Shown here one piece after another: positions 30,708 through 39,260 of a stretch of 64,000 bases of DNA. Position 1 is the first letter of the stretch. Every line of letters begins with the position of its first letter. The stretch is from Methyloversatilis discipulorum. GTDB lineage: Bacteria > Pseudomonadota > Gammaproteobacteria > Burkholderiales > Rhodocyclaceae. The notes beneath the pieces are model-generated. The model saw only the letters and a program-made list of their open reading frames with translations. It made no database searches and was not told where the DNA came from. The stretch lies in contig NZ_JADMJL010000017.1 of assembly GCF_018780585.1 (NCBI RefSeq), positions 81,055 to 145,054 of the forward strand. The letters run 5' to 3'. The position numbers and the translations under genes are program-made.

Positions 30708-30722
30708 GCAGTTTCCGTGCCC
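30708..30722 (-). promoter_or_regulatory. Sigma-54 promoter of the DUF4142-mscS-glgX-glgC-treZ-treY chain
   Basis: Minus strand: GGGCAC-GGAAA-CTGC, followed by AG. The -24 box is as in the best matches; the -12 box has CTGC for TTGC but keeps the invariant GC at the right spacing. The start site would be near 30696, 84 bases before the ATG at 30612. If real, it puts about 14 kb of genes under sigma-54. Confidence 0.58.
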
Positions 30723-30968
30723 GCCTTGCCCGGGGGCCCCCAAACCGATGCCGGAACAGCGATCGCCACCGTGGTACGGACCTTTCTGCAGCGCGGAAGC
30801 GCGCATCGCGGCCGCCGCCCGCGGGGTGCGCTGCGAAGGCGTCGGGACGCCACATCGGCCTCGCCCGGCATGCAAAACGCACGCAATTCTTACTGTCCGG
30901 ATGTAAATACTTCCGGCCTCGCCCACGCCGTCCGACGCGGATCGCCCATGCAGCCGTAATTCTGTCGA

Positions 30969-30984
30969 TGGCATATCTCTTGCA
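30969..30984 (+). promoter_or_regulatory. Sigma-54 promoter of rpoN
   Basis: TGGCAT-ATCTC-TTGCA: one C-to-T change from TGGCAC-N5-TTGCA and the closest consensus match in the window. The start site would be near 30996, 55 bases before the rpoN ATG at 31051. It implies autoregulation of this sigma factor. Confidence 0.75.
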
Positions 30985-31050
30985 GGTAGGTGTCCTGATC
31001 CAACGGCCCGCCACCGAGCACAACGACACCCGAAACCGAAAGGACACCGA

Positions 31051-32502
31051 ATGAGCCTCGGCATGGAACTCAGACTCCGGCAGCACATCGCCATCACGCC
31101 GCAGCTGCAGCAGGCGCTTCGCCTGCTGCAGCTGTCATCGCTGGAATTCACGCAGGAAGTCGAACAGGCTCTTGGCAGCAACCCCTTTCTCGAAGAGGAC
31201 ACCGCAGCACCGACCGTGACCGGCGCCGTACCGAACGCCTCCGCCACGCCGGACGACGGGCCGGACAACGCGCCTGCCGCCGACCGGCGCGACGACGCCG
31301 AGGAACCGGCGGTCCAGTTCGACGCCGCGTACGGCAGCACCACGGCCGGTTCGCGCGACGACGACGAAACCGACTGGACGGAATGGGCGGAAGCGCCGAC
31401 CGGGCTGCGCGATCATCTGCGGGCGCAGCTGCAGCTGTCGTCGATGAGCGATCGCGACCGCGCGCTCGCCGATCTGATCATCGACGAGCTGACCGATGCC
31501 GGGTATCTCGAAACGCCGCTGGACGAACTGGCGGCGCTGATCGCGCCCGAGCACGAGGTCGCGCCGCAGGAACTGCTGGCCGCACTGCGCCTGGTGCAGC
31601 AGCTCGAACCGGTGGGCATCGGCGCACGATCACTGCGCGAATGCCTGCTGCTGCAACTGAACGCGCTATCCGAGGAAGCCCAGGGGCGCGCCGACGCGCT
31701 GCTGCTCGTGCGCGACCACTTCGATCTGCTGGCGGCGCGCGAATTCACGCGCATCCAGCAGCAGCTGGACTGGAACGAAAGCCGGCTGCACGGCGCCCGC
31801 ATGCTCATCCGCACGCTGGATCCGCGGCCCGGCCGCAGCTTCGGTCCGGACGAAACCCGCTACATCGTGCCGGACGTCATCGTCACCTGCCGTCGCGGTC
31901 GCTGGCAGGCGACGCTGAACCCGGCGGTACAGCCGCGACTGCGCATCAACCGCGCCTACGCCGAACTGGCCGGCGGACGCGAGCCGGGCGAGCGCTCGTT
32001 CTCGCGCCTGCTGCAGGAAGCGCGCTGGCTGATGCGCAACGTCGAACAGCGCTTCTCGACGATACAGCGGGTCGCTTCGGCCATCGTCGAGCATCAGCGG
32101 GTGTTCTTCAGCTACGGCGACGCGGCGATGAAGCCGCTGGCGCTGAAGGACATCGCGGTGGAACTGGGTCTGCACGAGTCCACCGTCTGCCGCGTCACCA
32201 ATGGCAAGTACATGGCGACGCCGCAGGGCCTGTTCGAGTTCAAGCATTTCTTCTCGCGCCAGCTGTCGGCGGACGACGGCGGCGCCTATTCGCCGACCGC
32301 CATCCGCGCGCTGATCAGGGAACTGATCGCCGCCGAAGACCCGGCCGCGCCGCTGTCGGACGCCCGCCTCGCCCATCTGCTGTCCGGCCAGGGCCTGCAG
32401 CTTGCACGGCGTACGGTGACCAAGTACCGCGCACTGATGCGCATTCCGAGCGTGGAACTGCGGCGCGCCGCCCACGCGGCCGAGCATCCGCGGGCCGCCT
32501 GA
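31051..32502 (+). CDS. rpoN: RNA polymerase sigma-54 factor, probably an accessory copy
   Basis: A 483-residue sigma-54. Region I is conserved (ELRLRQHIAITPQLQQALRLLQLSSLEF, then LGSNPFLEE). An acidic region II follows (about 50-115), then the core-binding domain, a helix-turn-helix (LALKDIAVELGLHESTVCRVTNGKYMATPQG) and the RpoN box as ARRTVTKYR near residue 453. It directs polymerase to -24/-12 promoters and needs an EBP. The neighbours usual for the housekeeping gene (lptB upstream, hpf and ptsN downstream) are absent, so I infer a second, dedicated copy. Its own promoter is of -24/-12 type. Confidence 0.95.
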   Translation: MSLGMELRLRQHIAITPQLQQALRLLQLSSLEFTQEVEQALGSNPFLEEDTAAPTVTGAVPNASATPDDGPDNAPAADRRDDAEEPAVQFDAAYGSTTAGSRDDDETDWTEWAEAPTGLRDHLRAQLQLSSMSDRDRALADLIIDELTDAGYLETPLDELAALIAPEHEVAPQELLAALRLVQQLEPVGIGARSLRECLLLQLNALSEEAQGRADALLLVRDHFDLLAAREFTRIQQQLDWNESRLHGARMLIRTLDPRPGRSFGPDETRYIVPDVIVTCRRGRWQATLNPAVQPRLRINRAYAELAGGREPGERSFSRLLQEARWLMRNVEQRFSTIQRVASAIVEHQRVFFSYGDAAMKPLALKDIAVELGLHESTVCRVTNGKYMATPQGLFEFKHFFSRQLSADDGGAYSPTAIRALIRELIAAEDPAAPLSDARLAHLLSGQGLQLARRTVTKYRALMRIPSVELRRAAHAAEHPRAA

Positions 32503-32542
32503 GCGGCGCCGCCGTCCAACCTCAGCCACAGGAGAGACACCC

Positions 32543-33121
32543 ATGACACAGATCATCGCTGCACACTTCAACTCGGTGGAACAGCTGCAGGCCGTCGTCG
32601 ATACGCTGCCGGCGCGCGGCTTCGGCGCCGACGACTACGCCACCTACTTCCTGAACCCGCCCGGTCAGCGCGGGCTCTACTGGCTGGGCGGCGACGCCGT
32701 CAGCGACGAGGGCGCTTCCGGTGCCGGCCGCACCGCCGCCGTCGGCGCCCTGGTCGGCGGCGGCGCCGGCGTCGCGGCAGGCAGCGCCACCGGTTTTGCC
32801 ATCGGCAGCGTAGGCGGCCCGGTCGGCGCGCTGGCAGGCGCCGGCGTCGGTGCCTACCTCGGCGCACTGGTCGGCGCGCTGCGCGGCATGCAGGCGCCGG
32901 ACCCGGAAGAAGCCTCGGTTGAACATCCGGCCGAACCGCAGGGCGGACCGATGATTGCGCTCAATGTGGACCGGCCTGGCGCGGCGGACGAAGCGATCGC
33001 GCTGCTGCACGAAGGGGGCGCACGCGAGGTGCACCGCACCGAAGGCCGCTGGGCCGACGGCGAGTGGGTGGACTTCGACCCGCGGGAGCCGATCGAGCAC
33101 GTGCAGCCGGGCCAGACGTGA
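32543..33121 (+). CDS. Hypothetical glycine-zipper stress-type protein
   Basis: A 192-residue protein. The N-terminal part (ITQ-like start: QIIAAHFNSVEQLQAVVDTLPARGF) and the C-terminal part (MIALNVDRPGAADEAIALLHEGGAREVHRTEGRW) look like two halves of a ferredoxin-like fold. A Gly/Ala-rich glycine-zipper segment at about 65-115 separates them and could insert in membrane. This layout occurs in general-stress-like proteins of unknown function. It lies 40 bases after rpoN, with an AGGAGA site, so is probably cotranscribed. Confidence 0.75.
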   Translation: MTQIIAAHFNSVEQLQAVVDTLPARGFGADDYATYFLNPPGQRGLYWLGGDAVSDEGASGAGRTAAVGALVGGGAGVAAGSATGFAIGSVGGPVGALAGAGVGAYLGALVGALRGMQAPDPEEASVEHPAEPQGGPMIALNVDRPGAADEAIALLHEGGAREVHRTEGRWADGEWVDFDPREPIEHVQPGQT

Positions 33122-34281
33122 GCAGCGCGTGCGCCGGAATGACTCCGCTGCACGTCTGTGACCTCACCATGCTGTACGCCAGTCACAGCGGCGGCGTGCG
33201 TCGCTATCTGGGCGAGAAGCGGCGCTGGCTGCGGACGCAGCAGCAGTTCCGCCACACGCTCGTGCTGCCGCGCTACGCGCAAGGGCCGGCGGCGCGGCAG
33301 GCGGACGGGCTGATCGAGGTGCCCAGCCTGCCGCTGCCGTTCTCGCGCGGCTACCGCGTGCCGCTGAATACGCGCGCCGCCTTCGGTGCACTGAAAGCGT
33401 TGCGACCGCACCTGATCGAGGCCGCCGACCCTTACCACTTCGCGTGGGCGGCCGTCGACGCCGGGCAGGCGCTGGGGGTACCGGTGATCGGCTTCTGTCA
33501 TTCCGACCTGCCGCGCATGCTCGGGCGGCTGGCCGGCGCCGGGGTCGAACGTGCTGCCGAAGCCTATGTGCGCCGGCTGTACGCGCGCTTCGATCTGGTG
33601 CTCGCACCGAGCCGCTGCATGACCGAGCGGCTCGGCGGCATGGGCGTGCAGCATGTGCAGCACCAGCCGCTGGGTGTGGACAGCCGCGCCTTCCACCCCT
33701 GCCGCGCTCACCAGGGCCTGCGCCGTGCGCTGGGCCTGGCCGAGGATGACCGCCTGCTCGTCTATTTCGGCCGCTTCGGTCCGGAAAAGAACCTGCCGGT
33801 GCTCTACCGCATGCTCGATCTGCTCGGCGACGGTCACGTGCTGCTGCTGATCGGCGACGGCATGCCGCCACACCATCGGGCGGTGCGCGCGCTGCCCTTT
33901 CAGTCGGACCCGCGCAAGCTCGCCGCGCTGGTTGCGGCCTGCGACGTTTTCGTCCACGCCGGCGACCAGGAGACCTTCGGTCTGGCGACGCTGGAGGCGA
34001 TGGCCTGCGGCGTGCCGGCGGTGGTCGCCGGCACCGGCGGACAGGCGGAACTGGTCGACGACGCGGTGGGCGCACGCACCGATGCCGGCAGTCCGCAGCG
34101 CGGAACCGAGCGCTTCGCCGCAGCGATGGCCGAGGGCGTGCGGGCGGTGCTCGCGCGCGATCGCGTGGCGCTGGGCAAGGCGGCGCGCCTGCGCGCCGAG
34201 CGCCACGACTGGTGCTACGTGCTGCCTACGCTCGGCCGCACCTACTACACCGCCTGCCGCGGAGCCGATCACCATGCCTAG
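33118..34281 (+). CDS. GT4-family glycosyltransferase
   Basis: A 387-residue GT-B enzyme. N-terminal: HVCDLTMLYASHSGGVRRYLGEK (GG loop). C-terminal: LLVYFGRFGPEKNLPVLYRML and HAGDQETFGLATLEAMACGVPAVV, the retaining E-x7-E motif. I take the GTG at 33118, which overlaps the upstream stop by four bases (GTGA); an ATG seven codons later (33139) lacks a ribosome site. The acceptor is unknown; a lipid or envelope glycan is likely, given the deacetylase and PAP2 genes that follow. Confidence 0.83.
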   Translation: MSSACAGMTPLHVCDLTMLYASHSGGVRRYLGEKRRWLRTQQQFRHTLVLPRYAQGPAARQADGLIEVPSLPLPFSRGYRVPLNTRAAFGALKALRPHLIEAADPYHFAWAAVDAGQALGVPVIGFCHSDLPRMLGRLAGAGVERAAEAYVRRLYARFDLVLAPSRCMTERLGGMGVQHVQHQPLGVDSRAFHPCRAHQGLRRALGLAEDDRLLVYFGRFGPEKNLPVLYRMLDLLGDGHVLLLIGDGMPPHHRAVRALPFQSDPRKLAALVAACDVFVHAGDQETFGLATLEAMACGVPAVVAGTGGQAELVDDAVGARTDAGSPQRGTERFAAAMAEGVRAVLARDRVALGKAARLRAERHDWCYVLPTLGRTYYTACRGADHHA

Positions 34282-35128
34282 CCGATCAGCCATCATGCTG
34301 CCCGACCTGTCGCCGCCGGTACTTTGCGTCTCCATCCACGACGTCGCGCCGTCGACCTGGCCGCAATGCGAGCGACTGCTCGAGGCCGTCGCCGAGGTCG
34401 CTCCGCTGCACGTGAGCCTGCTGCTGGTGCCCGACTACCACGGCCAGGGCGACGACACGCCGCCTGCCTATCGCGACGCCATCGAGTCCTGCCGCGCGGG
34501 CGGGCACGAACTGGTGCTGCACGGCCACGTGCATCTCGACGAAGGTCCGCCGCCGCGCAATCCGCTGGACTGGTGGCGCCGGCGGGTGCTCACCGCCGAC
34601 GAAGGCGAGTTCGCCACGCTGAGCGCGGCGCCCGCGCACGCCCGCCTGATGGCGGGCCGGCAGTGGTTCGAGCAGCGCAACTGGCCGGTGGAAGGATTCG
34701 TCGCGCCGGCCTGGCTGCTCGGACCCGGCGCCTGGCGTGCGCTCCGCGTGACGCCTTTCCGCTATACGACCACCGCGACGCACTTCCACCTGTTGCAGCC
34801 CGACCTTGCCATCCGCATGCCGGTGATCACCTACAGCACGCGCAGTGCACTGCGCCGGACTGCGTCGCTGGTCTGGCAGGGCCAGCGCCGGCTGCCGGCG
34901 GCCGACCCGGTACAGCTCGCGCTGCATCCGGCAGACGCGCAGTATCCGGCCGTGCTCGGTCAGGCACAGCGTCTGCTCGAGACGCTGATTCGCAGCCGGC
35001 TCGCGATGACGCTGAAGGATTACGCCCGCACGCTCGAACAGCTGCTCGGACCGCTGCAGGCGGCGCGCCCGCGCTCGGCACCCGCGCTGCGGACAGCAGA
35101 AGGCAGGACGGCAACCCGACGGCGTTGA
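34274..35128 (+). CDS. DUF2334 polysaccharide-deacetylase-like protein
   Basis: A 284-residue protein of the carbohydrate esterase 4-like fold. The metal-site pattern starts at SIHDVAPSTW (Asp), with HGHVHLDE as the His pair and FVAPAWLLGPGAW in the place of the CE4 catalytic-base motif. No signal peptide is seen. It probably deacetylates an amino sugar on a lipid-linked or cytoplasmic glycan. It overlaps the glycosyltransferase stop by 8 bases and converges directly on the PAP2 gene, whose stop lies at the next base. Confidence 0.8.
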   Translation: MPSRSAIMLPDLSPPVLCVSIHDVAPSTWPQCERLLEAVAEVAPLHVSLLLVPDYHGQGDDTPPAYRDAIESCRAGGHELVLHGHVHLDEGPPPRNPLDWWRRRVLTADEGEFATLSAAPAHARLMAGRQWFEQRNWPVEGFVAPAWLLGPGAWRALRVTPFRYTTTATHFHLLQPDLAIRMPVITYSTRSALRRTASLVWQGQRRLPAADPVQLALHPADAQYPAVLGQAQRLLETLIRSRLAMTLKDYARTLEQLLGPLQAARPRSAPALRTAEGRTATRRR

Positions 35129-35704
35129 TCAGCCGGGCAGCAGCCACCGCGACACGACAGCCACTGCGGCGCCGATCACCGCACCCGCCACGACGTCGCT
35201 CGGGTAATGCAGCCCGAGCATGACGCGCACCAGTGCTGTCAGCACAGCGAATGCGAGCAGCCCGAGCCCGAGCGCCGGCAGGTGGTGCAGCGCGACCAGC
35301 GCGAATGACGTGGCGTGCAGCGTATGCCCGGACGGGAAACTGAACTCGTCGAGCGGCGGCATGCACAGATGCAGACCGTGCAGCGACACGCAGGGCCGGC
35401 GACGCGCCGTGCGCCGCTTGAGCAGGCCGTAGATCAGCAGACCCGCCGCACCGACGGCAAGCAGGTGCAGCGCGCAGCGCATTCCGGCGCCGCCCGGCAT
35501 CACTGCGAGCAGTGCGATCAGCAGCAGCCAGGCCTCGCCATCGCCGAGCCGGCTGATCGCCCGCGCGGCGATCAGGCAGGGTCGGTGGTCGAGCAGCCGG
35601 TTGAGCCGTTGCACACAGCTGGCATCGAAGGCCGCGACCGGGTGCGGCCGCTCAATGGGCGGCCGCGACACCGAGCGCGGCTTTCGGTTGCGCGGCGCAG
35701 GCAT
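35129..35704 (-). CDS. PAP2-family membrane phosphatase
   Basis: A 191-residue protein with about five membrane segments and all three PAP2 motifs: KRRTARRRP near residue 95, FPSGHT near 124, and VRVMLGLHYPSDV near 161. It would remove phosphate from a lipid such as phosphatidate, phosphatidylglycerophosphate or undecaprenyl pyrophosphate, acting from the periplasmic side. Its ATG lies 53 bases inside the end of the upstream glycosyltransferase gene; GTG at 35671 is an alternative start without a ribosome site. Confidence 0.85.
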   Translation of the reverse strand: MPAPRNRKPRSVSRPPIERPHPVAAFDASCVQRLNRLLDHRPCLIAARAISRLGDGEAWLLLIALLAVMPGGAGMRCALHLLAVGAAGLLIYGLLKRRTARRRPCVSLHGLHLCMPPLDEFSFPSGHTLHATSFALVALHHLPALGLGLLAFAVLTALVRVMLGLHYPSDVVAGAVIGAAVAVVSRWLLPG

Positions 35705-36833
35705 GCAAGTGCGCCTCGAAACGGTTGAGCACCACCGGCCAGGTCAGGCCCTCCGCCGTTTCGCGCGCAGCGCGGCCGAGATGACGGCGGCGATCCGGTT
35801 GCCGGGCCAGCCGGCGGGCGGCGTGGATGAAGGCCGCGGCGGCGCGCAGTTCGTCGCCCTCGCAGGCGGGCACGAGGAGACAGGCGTCCACGCCGTCCGT
35901 CATGTGCTCGCGCGCGGCGGCCAGATCGAAAGCGACGATGGCCAGACCGCTGGCCATCGCCTCCAGCAGCACGTTGCCGAAGGTTTCGCTGACGCTGGGG
36001 AATAGGAAGATGTCGGCCGACGCGTAGTGCGCCGCGAGTTCACTTCCGTGCAGCACACCGGTAAAAATTTCACCGGGCCGACCGTCGTCCAGGCGCCGCC
36101 GCGCCGGCCCGTCGCCGACCCACACGAGGCGTGCGTCCGGCTGCTCAGCACGGATGGCGTCGAAGGCGGCGCGCACCAGTTCGAGATTCTTTTCCGGGGC
36201 CAGCCGGCCGACGTACAGAAAGACCGGATCGTGCGGCTTCGCCCCCCAGCCGGTGCGCAGCTCCAGGCTGCGCATCTGCGGGTTGAACAGCCGGGTATCG
36301 ACGCCCCGCCCCACGCGGACCAGGCGGCGGTAGCCCTGCCGCTTCATCTGCATTTCAAGCGCGGCGGTCGGCACGAAGGTCAGATCGGTGCGATTGTGGA
36401 AGGCGCGCAGCGCCGCCCGCACCGGAGCCGACAGCATGCCCAGGCCGTAATGGTTGCTGTAGGTGTCGAAATGCGTGCGGTAATCGCTGGTGACCGGCAC
36501 GCCGAGCTGGCGGGCGGCCAGCAGGGCCGACCAGCCGAGCGGCCCTTCGGTCACGATGTGCACGACGTCCGGCCTGTCCTCCCGCCACGCCCGCAACAGC
36601 CGGCGCCAGGCCGGCAGTCCGAAGCGCAGCCCGGGATAGCGCGGCAGCGGCAGGCCGCGCACCAGCAGGTCGCCCTCGTTGGCGGCTTCGTCCTGCTGCC
36701 GCGGGCGGACCAGGCGAACCCGGTGGCGTGCACTGCGCAGATGCCGCACGACGCGGGTGATCGACAGCGCGACGCCATTGACCTCCGGCGGATAGGTATC
36801 GGTGACGATCACGATCTCCAGGTTCTTCTTCAT
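35652..36833 (-). CDS. GT4-family glycosyltransferase (diacylglycerol/mannosyl type)
   Basis: A 393-residue retaining GT-B enzyme. The N-terminus IVIVTDTYPPEVNGVALSITRVVRHL (NGV loop) and the C-terminus PSVSETFGNVLLEAMASGLAIVAF (E-x7-E) resemble the GT4 proteins that glycosylate diacylglycerol or phosphatidylinositol (MgtA/PimB-like). The PAP2 gene overlaps its end; together they suggest glycolipid synthesis, the PAP2 enzyme supplying diacylglycerol. I start at the MKKNLEIV Met (36833). A divergent pair of -24/-12 promoters separates it from the phospholipase D gene. Confidence 0.85.
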   Translation of the reverse strand: MKKNLEIVIVTDTYPPEVNGVALSITRVVRHLRSARHRVRLVRPRQQDEAANEGDLLVRGLPLPRYPGLRFGLPAWRRLLRAWREDRPDVVHIVTEGPLGWSALLAARQLGVPVTSDYRTHFDTYSNHYGLGMLSAPVRAALRAFHNRTDLTFVPTAALEMQMKRQGYRRLVRVGRGVDTRLFNPQMRSLELRTGWGAKPHDPVFLYVGRLAPEKNLELVRAAFDAIRAEQPDARLVWVGDGPARRRLDDGRPGEIFTGVLHGSELAAHYASADIFLFPSVSETFGNVLLEAMASGLAIVAFDLAAAREHMTDGVDACLLVPACEGDELRAAAAFIHAARRLARQPDRRRHLGRAARETAEGLTWPVVLNRFEAHLHACAAQPKAALGVAAAH

Positions 36834-36872
36834 CGCGGAGCCCCGCACAGGTTAGGCGAACGTTCAGCGCGT

Positions 36873-36887
36873 GCAATCGGCGTTCCC
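36873..36887 (-). promoter_or_regulatory. Sigma-54 promoter of the glycosyltransferase-PAP2 pair
   Basis: Minus strand: GGGAAC-GCCGA-TTGC, with A at the next position (TTGCA). The start site would be near 36861, about 28 bases before the ATG at 36833. It shares the GGGAAC -24 variant and its GC-rich upstream context with 6579-6593. Confidence 0.6.
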
Positions 36888-36912
36888 GGGGCGCAGCCCC
36901 CTCAGGCCGCCC

Positions 36913-36927
36913 CGGCATGTCGATTGC
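36913..36927 (+). promoter_or_regulatory. Sigma-54 promoter of the phospholipase D operon
   Basis: CGGCAT-GTCGA-TTGC, two mismatches in the -24 box, GG and TTGC intact. The start site would be near 36939, 21 bases before the GTG start at 36960. It lies only 25 bases from the oppositely directed promoter at 36873-36887. Confidence 0.55.
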
Positions 36928-36959
36928 TGAGGCTGGGCGACTCCACTCCATCGTCAGCC

Positions 36960-39260
36960 GTGAACGCCGAGCGCCCCTTCCTCACCACCCCGCCGCGCCC
37001 GCACGACGACGTGCCGCCGGACAAGGTCCCGCCGACGCCGGCCGGCCATGACAGCGTCTGCGTGCCCGGTCGCAACTGTTTCGCGCGTGGCCGCGCCGAC
37101 CGCCTGGCGCTGCTGATCGACGGCGAAGCCTATTTCCGCACCTTCATGCAGGCGGCCGAACGGGCGCAGCGTTCGATCACCATCCTCGCTTGGGACTTCG
37201 ACAGCCGCACCCGGCTGCATTTCGACCCCGCGGCACCGGGCGCGCCGCCAGCGCGGCTGGGCGAGTTCCTGAACTGGCTGGCGCGGCGGCGGCATCGTCT
37301 GATGGTGCGCATCCTCGACTGGGACTATCCGATGGTGTTCGGCACGGACCGCGAACTGCCGCCCCGTCTCGGCCTCGGCTGGAAGCCGCACCGGCGCGTG
37401 CACTTCTGCTACGACAACACGCACCCGGTCAGCGCCTCACACCACCAGAAGATCGTCGTCATCGACGACACGCTCGCCTTCGTCGGCGGCTTCGATCTCA
37501 CCGTCCGCCGCTGGGACACACCCGCCCACCGTCCGGACGACAGCCGCCGCGAATGCGCCGACAAGGCCTATCCGCCCTTTCACGACCTGATGCTGATGTT
37601 CGACGGCGAGGCCGCGCGCGCGATCGGCGAGGTGGCCCGCGAGCGCTGGCTGGCCGCCACCGGCCATCGCATCCCCGAAGCGAAGGACGCCGGCGATCCG
37701 TGGCCGGACAGCGTGCGGCCCGAATTGACCGGCATCGACGTGGCGCTGGCGCGCACCTTGCCGCCGCAGGCGGACGCACCGCCGGTCAACGAGGTCGAGC
37801 AGCTCTTCCTCGACATGATCGCCAGCGCGCGCGAACGCATCTACATCGAAAGCCAGTACTTCACCGCAGGCAGTGTCGGCGAAGCGCTGGCGGCGCGGCT
37901 GGCCGAGCCGGACGGGCCGGAAGTGATCGTGGTGGTCCGCCTGTTCAGCCACGGCTGGCTGGAGGAACACACGATGCATGTGCTGCGCACGCGCCTGGTC
38001 GAGCGCCTGAGCGCCGCCGACCGGCACGGCCGCTTCCGCATCCTCTATCCGCACATCGACGGGCTGGCCGACAAGGTATGCATAGACCTGCATTCCAAGC
38101 TGATGATCGTCGACGACGACATGCTGCGCGTCGGCTCGGCCAATCTGAGCAACCGCTCGATGGGCATGGACAGCGAATGCGACGCGGTGATCGAGGCGGG
38201 CGGCGACGCGCGGGTGCAGGCCTACATCCGCGACGTACGCCATCGCCTGCTGGCCGAACACCTCGACGTCGAGGTCGCGGCGGTCGTCGCTGCGTTCGAA
38301 ACGCACGGCCCGCTCGGCCCGGCCATCGAGGCGCTGTCGGGTGGGACGCGCACGCTGCTGCCGCTGAACCGCCAGCCCGACTGGCCGGAGGCCGTGATCG
38401 AACTGGCTCGCGTCGGCGACCCGCAGCAGCCGATCACGCTCGACGGGCTGGTAGAAGCCTTCAGTCCCGAGCTGCAGCTGGGCACGCCGGCCACATCGGA
38501 CGATGAGGGCGAGGCCACGCCTTCGCGGCCGCCCGCCAGCGGACGGCGTCGCTGGTCGCGCGCCGCCATCGCGCGGGTGGCGCTGCCTGGCGCCGTCATG
38601 CTGCTGTTGCTCGGTCTGGCACTGGTGTGGCGCTACACGCCGCTGACCGAGGTCGCCGATGCCGAACGGGTGACCGGCTGGGCGCGCGCGATGGCCGACA
38701 GCAGCTGGGCGCCCATGCTCATCCTGCTGGCCTACACGCCAGCCTGTCTGCTGATGTTTCCGCGACCGCTGATCACGCTGGCGGCGGTGATCGCCTTCGG
38801 CCCGGAAAAGGGCTTCGTGTTCGCGCTGTCCGGCATCCTGATCGCCGCCTTCGCGACCTATGCGGTCGGCCTGCTGCTGCCCGAGGCAACGGTGCACCGC
38901 ATTGCCGGCCCTCGCCTGCCACGCATCGCCGAAACGCTGCGCCGGCGCGGCCTGCTGGCCATCACGGCGCTGCGGCTGGTGCCGATCGCCCCGTTCGCCA
39001 TCGAAGGCGTGGTGGCGGCCGCCATCGGCATACGGCTGGCGCCCTTCCTGCTCGGCACGCTGTTCGGCATGTTGCCGGGAACGCTGGCCACCACCGTGTT
39101 CGGCGACCAGCTGGAAGCCGCGCTCGACGACCCGGGCCGCCTCGACTATGGCCTGCTGCTGACCGCCGCAGTCGGCATCGTGCTGCTGTCGCTGTTCGTG
39201 CGCCGCTGGCTGGTCAAGGAACACCGCGACGGGGCCGGACAGGCGGCGGAGAGGAGCTGA
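36960..39260 (+). CDS. Phospholipase D / VTT-domain fusion (cardiolipin-synthase-like)
   Basis: A 766-residue protein. Residues about 30-480 are a PLD-superfamily domain with two catalytic HKD motifs: SHHQKIVVIDD near residue 160 and HSKLMIVDDDMLRVGSANLSNRS near 378. Residues about 540-755 are a membrane VTT (DedA-like) domain (YTPACLLMFPRPLITLAAVIAFGPEKGF, then LRLVPIAPFAIEGVVAAAIGIRL). It probably transfers phosphatidyl groups (cardiolipin synthesis or phospholipid turnover), the VTT part moving lipid across the membrane. The start is GTG at 36960, the first in-frame start after the predicted promoter; no clear ribosome site. The next gene's ATG shares a base with the stop. Confidence 0.88.
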   Translation: MNAERPFLTTPPRPHDDVPPDKVPPTPAGHDSVCVPGRNCFARGRADRLALLIDGEAYFRTFMQAAERAQRSITILAWDFDSRTRLHFDPAAPGAPPARLGEFLNWLARRRHRLMVRILDWDYPMVFGTDRELPPRLGLGWKPHRRVHFCYDNTHPVSASHHQKIVVIDDTLAFVGGFDLTVRRWDTPAHRPDDSRRECADKAYPPFHDLMLMFDGEAARAIGEVARERWLAATGHRIPEAKDAGDPWPDSVRPELTGIDVALARTLPPQADAPPVNEVEQLFLDMIASARERIYIESQYFTAGSVGEALAARLAEPDGPEVIVVVRLFSHGWLEEHTMHVLRTRLVERLSAADRHGRFRILYPHIDGLADKVCIDLHSKLMIVDDDMLRVGSANLSNRSMGMDSECDAVIEAGGDARVQAYIRDVRHRLLAEHLDVEVAAVVAAFETHGPLGPAIEALSGGTRTLLPLNRQPDWPEAVIELARVGDPQQPITLDGLVEAFSPELQLGTPATSDDEGEATPSRPPASGRRRWSRAAIARVALPGAVMLLLLGLALVWRYTPLTEVADAERVTGWARAMADSSWAPMLILLAYTPACLLMFPRPLITLAAVIAFGPEKGFVFALSGILIAAFATYAVGLLLPEATVHRIAGPRLPRIAETLRRRGLLAITALRLVPIAPFAIEGVVAAAIGIRLAPFLLGTLFGMLPGTLATTVFGDQLEAALDDPGRLDYGLLLTAAVGIVLLSLFVRRWLVKEHRDGAGQAAERS

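Larger units (their letters stand above)
30613..31050. promoter_or_regulatory. 438-base divergent control region between the glg/tre operon and rpoN
   Basis: No gene is visible. A minus-strand -24/-12 promoter (30708-30722) serves the DUF4142-to-treY chain and a plus-strand one (30969-30984) serves rpoN. Between them, AT-richer sequence at about 30869-30914 contains TTACTGTCCGGATGTAA (TTAC-N9-GTAA, 30890-30906), a fair candidate for a dimeric activator site placed to serve both promoters. Confidence 0.5.

Noticed and set aside
36888..36900. GGGGC/GCCCC inverted repeat as a terminator
   Set aside because: It lies between two outward promoters with no gene ending there and no T run.
36027..36959. 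The open frame upstream of the phospholipase D start as part of that protein
   Set aside because: It runs antisense through the glycosyltransferase gene and across both predicted promoters. The PLD domain begins after the GTG at 36960.
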